This document shows, piece after piece, positions 42,201 through 55,682 of a stretch of DNA of 64,000 nt. Both the position numbers and the translations under genes were made by a program. Location of the stretch: assembly GCF_019649055.1 (NCBI RefSeq), contig NW_026570273.1:434001-498000 (forward strand), written 5' to 3'. The first letter of the stretch is position 1. Each line of letters begins with the position of its first letter. The notes beneath the pieces were generated by a model that was given only the letters and a program-made list of their open reading frames with translations, had not been told where the DNA came from and made no database searches. This DNA comes from Paramacrobiotus metropolitanus. Lineage: Eukaryota > Tardigrada > Eutardigrada > Parachela > Macrobiotidae.

Positions 42201-45200
42201 TAACAATTATTACTTTCCTCTAAAACGTTATGATGAATTTGTCGGATCTCCATTTCTATATAAATAATAAATATTACAAACCAGCTGTTCATAACACTGG
42301 CCTTACAAAATATTTGAATTTTCTTGCTCATCTGTTTTCGAAAATTTGTTTAACCCCAAAATTTTGTGATAGGGATTTTACCTTCAAATCTTTGAGCAAC
42401 GGTCAGCAAAACGAATATTTTCCGTTTATATAATGATGGCGCTTTTCTTCAAATTAAAGGTTATCTAAACTTTAAAAAATTTTTTAAACTTTATTAGAAT
42501 TTGTTTGGTTGCTCTTAATTAAATTAATGAATATTTGGCTTTTTCTTAGTTGTTTTGGGATTTCTTATTTATAACTGCCGTGAAAACTATGTGAGATTCG
42601 CTGGAAATTGTGTAAATTGCTTCACTGGCTGTAACAGTCAAGAACGATTTGCTGCTAATTGCTACCGGCTGCAGCATTCCTTTAAAACCGCCATATAAAA
42701 CTCCCATCCGGCATCCATTTCCTTACAACCATCTCGCGCGTTCATCTCTCTTCCTCGGCAGTCAAACACCATTTCCTATAGCAGCGTTATACAGCGCTTC
42801 CGCGCAATTAATCGACGGCAGTGAAAATGATTAGCCTTGATGTCTCACAGCGCTAAAAATATCACACCACATTTTTGTCCGATTACGCAACCCGACAGCA
42901 TCCTCCAATTTACACTAGTGCACCCACTGCAATTAGTAAATTCTCGTGTATTTATTCGTATATATACGCCGGCTTTCCGTCGGGCCGGGATAATCTGGCA
43001 GATCGCGTTTATATAATATATTATGTTGACATTTTGTCGAGCGCCCCATACAACGCGGGCCATTGTGCATTGACGAGTCCCGTGCCGGGAATGAGTGGTG
43101 CTAACTGTGTTAGCGCCGGAGATTGCCGCGGCGCTGCGTCCGATGGAGGATGCTTCAAGCCGTAACGGTCTGTAACACTCCAAATGGAAATCGCTTCTCT
43201 CCCGGATTTAATGCTGCATAGACGAGTGTATGAGTATATACGCAGCCATCGCGGCATGTTGATTTTTCAACTTTCCACCGCTGTAGACATGCAACACACA
43301 ACGTTTCCACGCAAATTGCTAATCAATATTTATCTTGAGGATTTCATTGAATAATCAAACCGATCGTGCTACAATTTGCCGCCCTTTGTCTTGAAAAAAA
43401 ATTTATTTCAATTTGATATATTGCTTTTATTAATGGATTCTTTTTATAAACCAGCTAGTATGTTCCGAATCTGTTTTTATTTATTTTGGAAACATTATTT
43501 CAATGTATGATACTGCCGAAACAAAAAAATCATTTCCCAATTTTTTCCTCATTTTCGAAAAAATATTTTGCAGAGCAAAAGAAGGATATACGTAATTTAT
43601 TTATTGACAAATCACAATTTTGTACATGACTCGTTGCCAAATGTTAACTTTTATATCGGCAAAACGATGACGTCGGCATGCAAATTATTATTTGAAATTC
43701 GATTCACGTAATACTTCTTGCCGAGCATAATGTAAACTCGTCTACAAAAAGTCAACAATCGCGATTATGTGCACATTTTACGGCTGATAAAATCACAATA
43801 CACAACTGTTTAGAATTGACGACAGCGGCCCTGATTCAGCGGCCTTATCGGCGCATGTATCAAAACAAACGCTGAAACTTCAACCCCGATAACCGTCGAG
43901 CAAAGTATCAGGCCGGAATTATGTCCCTGTCAAAGCTATTTGCATTTCTTCTTCGGCTAAGCCCGATGCGCAGCGTCTTTACTGGCGTCGGGATCATTTT
44001 CCCAACAATGCCCAACGTGGGAATAAATGGTCGCCAGCGAGGCTAAAGCGATGCGAGAGTGATTAGCCATGCGTCGTTTCGCTGCAGCGGATATGAGAAA
44101 GAGATACGGTCGCGAGCGGCGAGCGGAAGCCCCACTCCGGATTGGAACGGAGAGGGGACAATCAATTTCCCGGATAAATTACGCACCGGGTCGCAGACTT
44201 GGAATGTCTGAGTAGGAAAGCCGGGGTTGGCTGTAGTGCGATATATGTCGTATAATAATGTGCGCTGATGAGGACAGCCATTGTGGAGAATTACGGCTGC
44301 GACGGGCGGAAATAGATCCGATGGATCGGTTTAGTTTAGCAGGATGTTGTTGGCCCATAACTAAATCGAGCGGGAACGGCCAGGGACAATCAGAATGTGC
44401 TTGGTGAAAATAGGCGATTTCACACTGGATTAATACGGTCGTTACTGCAATACGCGACATCGCAGCGATATTTTTTGCGTTCTGGTTATAATCGAAAAAC
44501 CAGTCAATACATTAAATCAAATAAAATACTTCAGTATTTTAAAATTAATTTTTTCAGTAATGGTGAAGTTGATTATGTTAAAGCTGTAACGGATGAAATC
44601 TACAAGCATATCAAAACCCATAACTGCACCGGCGCTCTTTATTTATTATTAGTGTATTATTTATGTATTTTCATTTCCTCAAGCTTTTTATTTGTTTTTA
44701 ATCGTTCTTAATTATGTTTATTCTTTGCTATAAAGCACCAGTTTCTGCGCAGCAAAAAAACTTGGGCTAGTGGCAGCAACCTAGAGGGATAATTTGTTTA
44801 AAGATTTTTTTACTGTAACTGTTATTGGTTCCACACTTTATCCAGGAACTGTTTAAGCTGAATTTATATAAATCTTCTTTTCCGTGTTGATTTTATTTTA
44901 TTGATCTTGTTGTTGAAAAGACATGCACAGAAAAACAATCTAATTCTACGTAACTGTTTTCGACAAATCCCACGGGTAAATCCACGTTGCGGAAAGCAGA
45001 AAAGGAGGCATTTTGCCTAAGACAACACTAGTGACTAATGACGCTTCGCTACAGATCATGTAATTACTATTTTGACATTCCCCTTTAATGACTTATCCTT
45101 GACCTCGGACGTCAGTGCGCATAAGCGCAACACGTGAGCTGCACGCCCACCGAGATGCCAAAATGATAACACCAGGCTGGCCGATAGCGCCTGAGAATAA

Positions 45201-46126
45201 ATTACACGAACGCCGGCAACCCTCATTTTCCCGCGCACGACCGGAATTTCTCCCGGCGTGCTGACGCCCGAAGGGTATTCCCGTTCGGCGGGTGCATGGT
45301 GTTATCATGGTGCTGATATTTCGTCACAGATGCTACCGTGAACCGTGACGATTCTGTGTATATAGACACCCCGGCAAAAATGGCTGAATAAGCATTTTAT
45401 AATCGTTTTGGATGGATTTATGTTTCAGCCGGTGTTTTGTAGAGACAGGCAAGCTGTGTGTGTTGAAGTTTGGCATTCACGTTGAATGCCGCTGGAGCTC
45501 CGTTTGCTGTAATAAAAACAATTTTATTGCATCTGAATGAAGTAACAGCACAAACGTTATTCCGACGATCTACAACGCAGCGACCGTAAAATCACAACAG
45601 AAATATTAATAAGCGTTATTTCCTCTGTTGGAGGGACTTTATTGTGAAAATATTCTATGACCTATTCACGAAACCAAGCAAAGCGGGGTTGTTGAAATTC
45701 CCATGTATTAATACAATTTAAATATTTTTAAAAAAATTGGTGTAATTTTTGCAATGTTTTTTACTTTTTGTTTATATTGAGCAAAATTTAAATTATTTAG
45801 TAAATCCCGATAACAGAAATAGTACTGCATTTTTTGTTGTATTCGATAATTTTTAGCAGTATTTGATGCTTGTTGTTCCTGAGCGTCGACATTGTTAAAA
45901 AAAATAAAAGTCCAGCAAATTCTGCACTAAATTTGCTAAACTGATGTAACTTGATTTATTCTAGAATGATACTTCAAGTATACATGCGCAGTAGGGAAGT
46001 TTTACAGTAGTAATACACTGTATGCATATGAAATAATGCTTGTAAAATACTGACGAAATATTTTGTTATTATGGATTTAATCTGAAATTATTTTTTGAAA
46101 AATTTATTTTGTTCTTTTTCTTCCAG
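39228..46126. other. Seven-kilobase stretch without a supportable gene
   Basis: I found no exon set with consistent phases or family resemblance. Short ORFs near 40227, 42875 and 44397 are isolated and partly mirrored on the other strand. One piece, 44557-44650, has a pyrimidine-rich acceptor before GEVDYVKAVTDEIYKHIKTH, but no partner exon was found. The region just before 46127 probably includes the calcium-sensor promoter and untranslated first exon. AGACGGAG|GTATGATAAG near 41000 could be a donor of such an exon. Confidence 0.45.
39416..39443. repeat. Perfect 28-nt palindrome
   Basis: TATTATGGTACTAA followed directly by its reverse complement, with no loop. It follows a short tract of AATACTAAT-type tandem words (39380-39415). 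Confidence 0.85.
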
Positions 46127-46186
46127 ACTGTACATTCCAGTTGTGAACACGTCGGTAGTGGTCGTTGACCAGCCAACTGCGGGATC

Positions 46187-49100
46187 ATGGGCGGGAAGAA
46201 CAGTAAGACAGAGGGCGGTAAGCCGAAGTTGACCAAATCCGATCTGGAGTTTCTGCGCAACAACACCACCTTCGACGAGACGACGATCCGGGAATGGCAT
46301 GCCGGCTTTTATCGTGATTGTCCCGATGGGAAATTATCTCCGCACAAATTCGTGGAGGTCTATAAAGTCTTCTTTCCCAGCGGGGATGCGCAGGCCTTCT
46401 GCGAGCATGTCTTCCGCACATTCGATCAAGATAAGAGCGGCTTTATCGATTTCAAGGTAATGTGACACCCGCCCCGGTCAGCTTACACAGGGAAGAACTA
46501 AGAAATAAGTACAGAATATATGCTTACATTAAGCCTGTAAGAAAAACGATTTATTCCAGAATTCTCGTACAACAAATCTGGAAAATTTTGTCTTCATGAT
46601 TTAGCCGCTTGTTAGCTTTTCTTTTTATATCCGCATTCCTCCGGGTTGACAGTTATTACTGTATTTTTTTCCTCGAAAAAATGTTTAAAAAAAGCATAAA
46701 ATGCACAAAAAATGATACAAAATTTTTGCATGTAAATAATGCATTCAGTACGTATCTGTATAGCCCAATCAGGGCTAATTAATACTGTAAATAATTTATA
46801 ATTGTGCTGCAGATCTTTATCTAAACAAATAATGTGTCAAAACACTTGAAAAAATATTTAATGTTGGATACTTTAATTTTGCTATTTCGTTACTGTTTTT
46901 TTTTCTTCTTTAACAACATTGTCTCAAAAGCCATCTTACTACGAATTACGATTTAAACCAATCATCGGTTTTATTTCGAATTAAGGAATTAAACCTTATG
47001 TCACTATCTGTACGTCGAGAAGCGGCGGTAGGATCTTACATTTTTTCAAACAGCTTGATCGAAAGTGTCAGATAAATAGCGGAAACCGCAACATCACCGT
47101 CCGTCATGTTTTCGGATCGGTCGTACTTTGTTTGTGCACTTAATGCAGTGATACCGGATAGCCGGTGCAATGTGATCGTGTTGTGTATTTGTCCAGCAAT
47201 TACTGCTGATCCATATGCTGGCCGAGGCCGGCTAACCTCGACAGTCGACACCCACCGAGTACTGTCAGTGTCAGCGCTCGGACGACTGCTAAAGCCACGG
47301 TACATACAATATTTAATCGCTTTGCTTAGTCGTGTTTCTCGTATTCGACTGAGCTTATTCAGGGAAATATGTACAGAAATACATGTGCAACACACGTCAC
47401 ACAGGTATTCCCGGATTAGAAATACAGGTATCTGAGCTTATGAATAAATAGCGTTCACGTGAAAATATGCAAGAAAAACGCGCGAAGTTGCGTGCTAAAT
47501 GAATCCTTCAACATTTCTCGAAAATATCGCACAAATATGTCAATACATATAGCTTCGTCAGGAAATACGGTTTTTTAATTGCTTTCGTTAACACTTGTGA
47601 ATTCCTAAATCAATTAACAGCTTACGCAGTACTGTATATGCCTTTCGGCTGCACATCGTTTCCGCTTTTTGTGGTCAATGCAGTTATTTTTTTTGGCACG
47701 TTAACAAAGTCGGAACCGCTCGCAACCGGAAAAAAATTTTACCGTAAGGTCTTTTACAAACTGTTGTTTTTACTCTAATTTACGTTTTTTTACTTGAAAA
47801 TTTTACATTTGAAATTTGCCAATGATGATAAATATTTACAGTATCACAAAACTTCCTGACATTAATTAAAATACAAAGTACTATAATTTTATTATATGAT
47901 AATGTACTCTTGTGAAGAGCATTAAGACACAATACTAAAATTTTCGAAACATTTATTTATTTGGCTGGATTAATTTAGTTGCTGAAAATTAAATTAAAAT
48001 CTGATGTAAGTTCTGTGAACGTAGCAATTCGGGTAACGGGCTTTTTCGAATAACCACCAGCGCAATAAAACTTACACCACCGGCTAAACAACCAATTCCC
48101 ACTCCGCGTTAATATCTCAACACCACGGCTATTTTTATCAAAACCCTAATGAACGTATCCCATTTATACACCGACTGCCACAGTATTCCCGGGGTTGTAT
48201 GTTTATTGATTCACGTTGCGCGATCAAGTAGACACTCTATATTCCGCTAATAGTCCGACCGCCAGCGGGCACGTTGAGACACAAGAGCGACAATTACCCT
48301 GACTGTATACGCGGAAGACTAACTATGGGCATGTGTTCCTGCATCGTAGGAATTCCTCCTCGCAATCAACGTAACCTCCTCGGGGACCGCGGAGCAGAAG
48401 CTCAAATGGGCGTTTCGCATGTAAGTCGCTGCACTATCACTCGCAGACACAATGGCTCCCCTGTGCCCTCGATGATCTTTGACGTCATCGCCAGGATAAA
48501 TGCCGATATACGGCCGAGGCGCATGGGGTTGACGCCAGCAGACGCACTGCGCCAGACAATCCATTATAAGGCGCACAATCACATCCGAAGGATGATTTAT
48601 GGCTCCGCTTTTCTGCCTGGTTATGGCCGATGTATACTCTTTTCTTTTGTAGGTACGACATTGATTCCAACGGGCACATCGATCTACCGGAAATGACCAA
48701 AATAATAAAAGTATGCCTAAAAGCCATAAATCTTCGAGTACACCTTTTTTTTATAGTTTTTTGTTAAAAGTGATGTTTGGGTAGAAGCACATTTCGAGGT
48801 AACAGAACACCTTTTTTCTTTCCTTTCTCGTTTTATAAGCTGAAACAACTGGAAGTTCCTAACATAATAATATTTCTTTTTCAGTGTACATAACGTATAA
48901 ACGCTTCTCTAGCAAGTCTAGAACTCATAAATTTCTCACTGAAAATGATTGGTTTAAAATGGATCTATTAAAAAAATCTTTTGAAATAAATTTTTTTTAT
49001 TTAATGAAGTTATCAACACTATAATTTAGTATAATTTTTTGGCAAAATACAGTTTTAAAGAAAGCGCTGTGCCGCACGTTTCCGAGACGCATTTTCTTCT

Positions 49101-49429
49101 CGGCGCACGAAAAAGTTCATAAAATGCCAAATTTTTATCAGGAGTGATTTCGTGGTCATGTTCGATGTACAGTATTCATGGTGACATATACCGTTTTCTT
49201 ATTGCAGGCTATTCAGGAAATGTTAGGCACGAACAGCAGCGCATCCATAGCGGCACACGACACCAACGGCGTCCCGTACGCGCACAGCGCTGAAGAACGC
49301 GCCAAGCAGATCTTCAGTAAAATGGACACCAACAGCGACGGTATCCTGGATGAGAAGGAATTCGTGGAGGGCTGCCTGAATGATAAATCCCTGATGCAGA
49401 TGTTGACGTCCACCGGCAAGGCCCGGTGA
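46187..49429 (+). CDS. Neuronal calcium sensor (recoverin/NCS-1/hippocalcin family)
   Basis: Four coding exons (46187-46456, 48350-48420, 48653-48710, 49208-49429) give 206 residues. The start MGGKNSK has Gly at position 2 for N-myristoylation. EF-hand 1 is degenerate, with the family's Cys-Pro ([10 protein letters not shown]). EF-hand 2 is [12 protein letters not shown] (the last residue comes from exon 2), EF-hand 3 [12 protein letters not shown] and EF-hand 4 [12 protein letters not shown], all with calcium ligands in place. The typical [19 protein letters not shown] stretch joins the first two hands. Such proteins are calcium-myristoyl switches at neuronal membranes, acting on kinases, channels or receptors. 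Exon 1 starts at an acceptor (CTTCCAG, 46126), giving 60 bases of 5' UTR, so at least one upstream untranslated exon exists. The C-terminus (TSTGKAR) is longer and different from NCS-1, so the exact subfamily is open. Confidence 0.9.
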
Positions 49430-50347
49430 ATCCAGCCCAACGCCCCCTGGTATCCGCCGGCAGCAGCGGTTTTTCTACTGATTCGTTAAAGAAGATTATT
49501 CTATAAGCGTCATTGTGGAAGGTGTACTCCGCGGCGTGTGTACTACGCCTACTACGTCACTTAATGATTCCATTGAAGCATCTATGTTCTTTATAAGGGC
49601 TTTCTGTTGGTTCTAGCATTCGATAAACGTCGTGCGCTGTTGATAGTCTATAGCGATGGGATATAACATTATGTACGGCCGGTGTTCTTAAAAATACGGG
49701 ATATGAAAATGAAGATACGATTCTGCGTATATGTGCAGTATTTGTATACTTTTATCAGTTCTATGTATTTTTACATTCGCTGACTACTTACACGGTACAA
49801 ATACTATCTGACGCTGTAGTACAGTAGAGAGTGTATGCCGTGCTGAAGTATATCTCATGATTTCAGGAAAAAGGCGTACAGTTGTGCTCTTTGTGGACAC
49901 CTTTTACAGTCAGCCAGGACTGTCAGGTTCGTTCGCTGAGAACCGACGGGTAGTTTTTCCAGAAGGTCAAAAGAATACAAACATCTTCAGGGCAGATACC
50001 GTAAACTCTGATTTAACGCCCTGTGCTATATGTTTTCGAGAGCTTTCGGAAAAGGCTTAACACCGCAGGGGTGCTTATTCCGCGGGGTAGCGTCTCACAT
50101 TTCGACTGAATTCATAGTCATGATATTTCAGCTTTAAAAAGTAATATTTAAGGACGTTATCAGTACTGCAACCAAAATTTGATTACAATTCATTGAGTGT
50201 GCACGGCTTCACCTGACTTACCGGTTAGCATTTACCAAGTAGGATGTACTCGTACCATACATCGCACATTGAGACTGTACGGACAGGCGACAGCAGAAAA
50301 AGAAGTCGAAGCGCCACAACTGATTAGGCGTCCCGGGCAATCATTCC

Positions 50348-50362
50348 GGGGGGGGGGGGGGG
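50348..50362. repeat. Homopolymer of 15 G
   Basis: An uninterrupted G-run, unusual in AT-rich DNA. It may be a real mononucleotide tract or of uncertain length because of sequencing slippage. Confidence 0.8.
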
Positions 50363-50705
50363 TTCTGTTATTTCTCGGCCCACAGGAAGGGACGCTTGCA
50401 GCACGGAGCGTTAATTTCGGGGTGTGCGTTTGTATAAGCTTTTACGGTATGTTACCGCATAACACAGTTACACGGCAGTGTTTATTACAAATTTACAGCC
50501 GCTGTCTAAAAGTGACATAAAGAAAGATAGAATTACTAATTAATAAGAAAATTGGTCCTGTACGGATAAATGTATCTGTACGTACATACAAATACTGCAG
50601 ACTGTTTGTTTGTCAATTATGTTTCTATGCTTAATAGGAGTACAACACTGCAGAACATGGTTGAAAATAATGTCTAAAAGGTTGAAAATGGTTGAAAATA
50701 ATTTC

Positions 50706-50743
50706 ATACATCCATCGCAATAATATTATTTCGATGGATGTAT
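50706..50743. repeat. 38-nt near-perfect palindrome
   Basis: ATACATCCATCG and CGATGGATGTAT enclose AATAATATTATT-type sequence that is itself palindromic. Only one base pair fails across the whole 38 bases. Confidence 0.8.
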
Positions 50744-51186
50744 CAAATTTGCAGCCATGAAAACTGGACTGATTTTCATAAAGGGATTGATTGTACTGCG
50801 ATAATCGTTGAAGCAAATCAGTGACCGGATTAAATATAAGAGCCGTCAATATCAGAGTAATTACCCCACGAGTGTTTCCACTAAGCCAGACTTTTGGAAT
50901 GCAGTTAAGTTGTAATTTATTTCGTAATACGATACGTCTCTACTGTGCTTTGCCATCGAGAATTCTACAAGGAAGAGAAACTCCGGCACGAAAATTACTT
51001 TCTAACTGCCAACACCGAGAATTTAAAAAACCCCGACTACAGTGTACCGGTGTAGAAATTCTGTTTTTCGCACTGCATGAGCCACAAGACAGATAATTAA
51101 TCACAAAACATACAAGCTGTACAGCGGCGTCATTTTAGCCTTTGGTTAATGTACAAGGCAGGATATAAATCTACATATGTCAGCCA

Positions 51187-53475
51187 TTAAGCGGCCACGA
51201 CCAGGGCGACGAGGACGGCCGTGAAGGAGACCCAGCTGAAGGTCGTAGAGCACGCTGCGTTCATCACGTCGTCGAATGTCTGCAGTCCGTACATCCGTTC
51301 GGCGTTGCAACCGTTCGTGTCGCAGTAGCAGGACACCTGGATGTCTTTAATGGTTATGGAACAGCCCATCTTGGTCTTGGGGTTGATCTTCACGCAGTTG
51401 CGGTGGGGCTGCACTTCCACTACAACCAGATAACGCATTCACAGTCAGTGCACAATACTGATACCTACAATAGCCCTGTATACGTATGGTAGAGCAATTT
51501 GTATAAGCCCGGTGATTTATTTCTTACGCAAAGGTTCAGCGACAAATTCTGATTTCAGGTACGCTAAGCTTCATACTACGGCCCGCCACGCCACGACCCT
51601 TATATGCATTTGGCATGGCTCATGCATATCATTTATTGATATCGTAAGAACATAATAATTTTATCGGAACATCGAAGGATTTATTAACCGAAATCCTTTA
51701 TCGTAATAATTCACCGCGTAGAAATAAATTTATCATTGCGATAATTGTTAGTGTAGTGGCTGCTTACTGCTTAGTAATACCTGAATACCTGTACGATGTA
51801 CATGAAAAAAAAATAAGCACCCGGCCTGTACGTAATCTACGAATATTTAAGCAATGTGACAACGTCAATCTGTTCTCATCGGAAATGGGCTGCCTCATTA
51901 ATTCGAATGAAATAAATACAATAATATCTAAACCGATAAATATTTTACAGGAAATTTACCTTTTCCGTTCGTTTCTGTCTTGGTGAACTGTGCCATACAC
52001 ACCTCGCCCGGTTCGCAGGTTTCGGCTTTTGGCCCGAACACTTCACCCGGACGAATATGCATGAACTCGGAACACTCCAGGGCACTGGATCCCAGGCCTA
52101 TAAACACAGCATTTGTTTTAACAAATCACTGTTTAATCATTACGGTTTCTACGGAAATTTGATTTTTTGTTTGACATCGTCAGATGTTGAGTAACCCATT
52201 CGGCAGTTAAATACACCCACAGGAATACTTATAATGCAGATGTGAATGAACTTTATTCAGTACTTTTAATAAGAGACAACTCCTTGCGTTCAGATAATCT
52301 ACGTAAATGAAAAATCCATTCCAGTTAACATGAGACGGTACACGCTCTGCTTTGAATCTCGAGACATAAACGTTTAAAAAGGGAACAGATCGAGCTGGGC
52401 TTTCTCCCGTTCGACTAGTTTTTTTACTGATTTCCTTTAACCGATTAACAGACGCAACTGCAGGCTTTGTTTCTGCCTACCAGTTTCCGTTTTACATGGA
52501 TTATCTTCCAATATGGATTATGGATTATCATACACTGTAGGAAGCGCTGTAAAATCCCTCTATGAATAGAACACTGCAACGCCAAGCCGAGACAGCAACG
52601 AAACCGTTGTTCGCTCATTACGCTGACGACACTTTTGAATTGAAAATAAATACTGAATTTATTGCTGTATAAAAAATTAAGTTTTATCACAAGAAGGGAA
52701 AATTCAGAATATTGCTGAAAAGCGTGCGTAGGAGAAAACACAGTATTTTAGCATAATGCATAAGCATGAACAATTTAGAAATTTTAGCATTATTCTATGC
52801 TAAATACAGCAATAGTTTTAACATACGATTTTAGTACAGCGAGCGTTCACCTATCAATTTCGTATGATCCAAATTGATGTTGATAAAAATTGTGGAGGTA
52901 ATCTTTAGACAAATACAAAATTTCTGTCAAAGCTTTTGGCTAAACATGACTGTTAATAGTTTTTCAATTAATCAAAATTGCATAATTTCTTATAGAATTG
53001 CTAGAGTACAAGTTAACCGAACAACACATATATATACATCATCAGTAGCCCGTACGACACAGACAAAAAGGTAAACAATGCCAAAACAGATAATTTCAGC
53101 GGCAGAAACAAAACCCGGCGAGCGTAAACAATACCAGGTTACACAACGATTACGCAACAACGTCATGCAGCTGCGTGGACGTAGCGTCACATGCAAATTT
53201 TAAATAACAAGATTACATGTATACAGCCGGCATATAAATCAGAGAACGTAATTTGCCAAAATCTGTAGCAATATATTGTAGAAACAGCAGAAATTTCGTT
53301 CAGTCAGTATTACCATAAATTTTTAAGTAATTAGCCCGCTTCCTCCATAATTAAGGTTTTTGTTACTATTAATTTGTTGATGATCAATTTAGATAACCAT
53401 AAAAAAATTATTTAAGATTCAGTTTACTTCGTACCTACCCAGGCATGCCAGCGTTATCACCGCAATCCACCGCAT
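51187..53475 (-). CDS. Ly6/three-finger protein with GPI-type C-terminus
   Basis: Three minus-strand exons with phase-1 introns (53475-53439, 52097-51960, 51419-51187) give 135 residues. The short first exon is a signal peptide (MRWIAVITLACLG, continuing LGSSA). The mature part has the three-finger Cys pattern: LEC, ETC, EVC, RNC, MGC, then the diagnostic ending CYCDTNGCN. It ends in a hydrophobic tail (FSWVSFTAVLVALVVAA), which fits a GPI-anchor signal. Proteins of this class sit on the outer cell surface and modulate receptors, junctions or signalling. Compared with the Ly6-like gene at 13050-15111 it has no cytoplasmic tail and different intron positions, so the two are not recent duplicates. 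The split of signal peptide, first finger half and second half into separate exons is typical of invertebrate Ly6 genes. Confidence 0.85.
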
Positions 53476-54923
53476 TCCTCCAAGAGTCCCACAACAACAC
53501 CTGCCCGGTCACACTGTTAACAGTAAAGGATACTAAGAAAATTATATGGATACTGGTAATATGAGTGCTGCTGTTGTAAACCAATTCTCCCAGAATATAC
53601 TGCTCTGGCGGAGGATAAGTCTAGACGGCGCAGTCGCTTGTGGGGGATGGCTGTAGAATGCAGTATGTGTTGCTGCTGGAACAGGCAACCCTCGTCAAAT
53701 TTTAAGTTGACATTCTGTTAGATATTTTTAGATTTATGTTGCATCAAGAGTTTACATAGTTATGCATGTCCCGGAATGCTCATGCTTGAGGTTGTGCGCA
53801 TGCCTGGCCGCATCCCGGCATCTCTCAGCAGCTGATGTTAAGATGGTTTTAACGGGCTTAAAGACCATCTATCACCGATCCATCATCACCGAGCCGCTAT
53901 GGTGACAGCGCGTCAAAATTCTGCAAAAGCTGTAGCGGTAATTTATCCAAGTTTCTAGCGAGACAAACGCGTACAAACGATAATGTTGGTTTACTAGGAA
54001 AATTTGTACGAGAAGCGTTGCTTTTGACGCTAGAGCTTTTATTTCTGACAAGGCATAACAGCTCAGTTAAAACAAGGAAAGCGTTTAGCTGGTGTATGTG
54101 CCAAACAACGAACCAGGGTCACCCTTACTATAACAGTATAACCTATGCATGCCTGAGTGTTAAAACAGTTCGTGACGGTAGATGTGACACCGCCATATAG
54201 CCATTATGTATGCTAAAACAGTTACGGTACTCCGTACCAAAAATTGATTTTACCAGTTTTTTGTACCGAAAATTGCTTTTGCCAATTATTTGGTTCCCCG
54301 ATTTTCGAGTAAGAATTTTTCGTTCAAGCACACCGTACGAATCGGTTAAAGTTAAAGTCGAATCGAAAATAACGATTGCAAGATCACAACCTTTCTAGCT
54401 CCTTTTTGCGTAAAATGCCGGGTAAAACTGAACAGTTTCTATGAAACGAGTCGAAAACCTGAAATTTTGGCTAAAAATACTCACGAAACACTCAGCAAGG
54501 CTGTAATGGTCAAAAATGATCATATAAAAATCAAAATGGCGGTAATGGCCAAACAGCTCTTTTCTATACGTGCTAAATTTCGTCCTAGAACGTTAACAAA
54601 GCCACCAAAACGTTTCGGTTAAATTCGGTTCGGCTCGGTTTGGAGTCACTTATGGATTTGATTGAGGGTGGCAATCTAATTTAACCAGAACTTAGATCGT
54701 GGCGAGTAATTTCAAAATGATGGATCTGTTTTGGGTTTCATGGAAGCAAGCAGTATGGGAGGTGTAATAGTAATGGTGTGTAATAAACTGCTCCGGTATT
54801 ATAGTCTTCACATGCGGCATGGGTGACCTTACATGGGCCTTACACCAAGTCAGCCGGGCGCTCCCTTGGATCGCTGAATAGCAGTTCGATCTGAGAAACT
54901 TTATCAGCAACCGGTACATTCTC

Positions 54924-54999
54924 GGTAAACATCCGCATACATTGAAGGAATACTGGCTTTTGCAATAGCCAGTACTCCTTCAATGTACAGATGTTTGCC
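54924..54999. repeat. Imperfect hairpin with ~34-nt arms
   Basis: Arm 54924-54958 (ending TTGAAGGAATACTGGCT) pairs with 54967-54999 (starting AGCCAGTACTCCTTCAA), leaving an 8-nt loop. There are about three mismatches and one two-base bulge. The geometry resembles a small-RNA precursor or a foldback element. Confidence 0.8.
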
Positions 55000-55011
55000 A
55001 AAGGGCAAACG

Positions 55012-55098
55012 GCGGGCAAGGTAAAGTAGGCCGACCCAAAAATTAAGGATACAATTGTATCCTTAATTTTCCGGTCGGCCTACTTTACCTTTGCCCGC
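55012..55098. repeat. Near-perfect 87-nt palindrome
   Basis: The left half (GCGGGCAAGGTAAAGTAGGC...) is the reverse complement of the right half with one inserted base and a two-base mismatch zone. The centre is CAATTG with no loop. It directly follows the hairpin at 54924-54999. Confidence 0.9.
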
Positions 55099-55682
55099 TT
55101 TTTGTCTTTGCCTTTACACTTTGCCTTTTTCAACTTGCCCTTTACCTTTGCCTTTACCGCCTTGTTTACCTTTTCAGGCGAAAAATTCCGACCTCCGGGT
55201 TGGTTCGACGAAGCTTTTCGGGCGGCCAGGAAACTGTTTATAATCACCCGATTTTATGGTCATTTTCAATCGTCATTTTCAAATACAGTTTAACCTCATA
55301 ATGGCCCACATTTGCATCATAAAATCATTTTTTCAGTGCGAGAAAAGGAGCGTTTGTAGGTTTTATCAAAAACTATTCAGCGGACGATTTCGACGTCGGA
55401 CGATGTAGTGTACACACTTTAGCACACGTACAATACGGACCATTAAGTACAGTACAACTGTAATCCGTTACGAATAATTCGTCCTATCTGTACTCGTAGA
55501 ATTACTAATTTTGAAATCAACCTAGTACTTCGTCAGAGTGCAGACTACAGTAGGAAATAACTAACTGACTTATAAAGTTATAATGAACCAACTTTTTATC
55601 GGTAAAACGCAATATGTATTTCCATGTTGTAATGTTTTTTATTGCATATGTTGGAGTAAGAAACCGCTGGGAAAATCTGATG

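Larger units (their letters stand above)
49430..51186. other. Intergenic region after the calcium-sensor gene
   Basis: The 3' UTR of the calcium sensor presumably occupies the first part. The rest contains a G-run at 50348-50362 and the palindrome at 50706-50743. Short ORFs in this stretch show no family features. Confidence 0.45.
53476..55682. other. Intergenic region with hairpins
   Basis: No exon was supported. It includes AT-rich low-complexity sequence at 54210-54650 and the hairpin pair at 54924-55098. A pyrimidine-rich run of CTTTGCC/CTTTACC-type words at 55099-55170 follows directly on the second hairpin. Confidence 0.5.

Noticed and set aside
44557-44711. Exon-like stretch GEVDYVKAVTDEIYKHIK
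   Set aside because: It has a pyrimidine-rich acceptor but no partner exon or family match; recorded only within the intergenic note.
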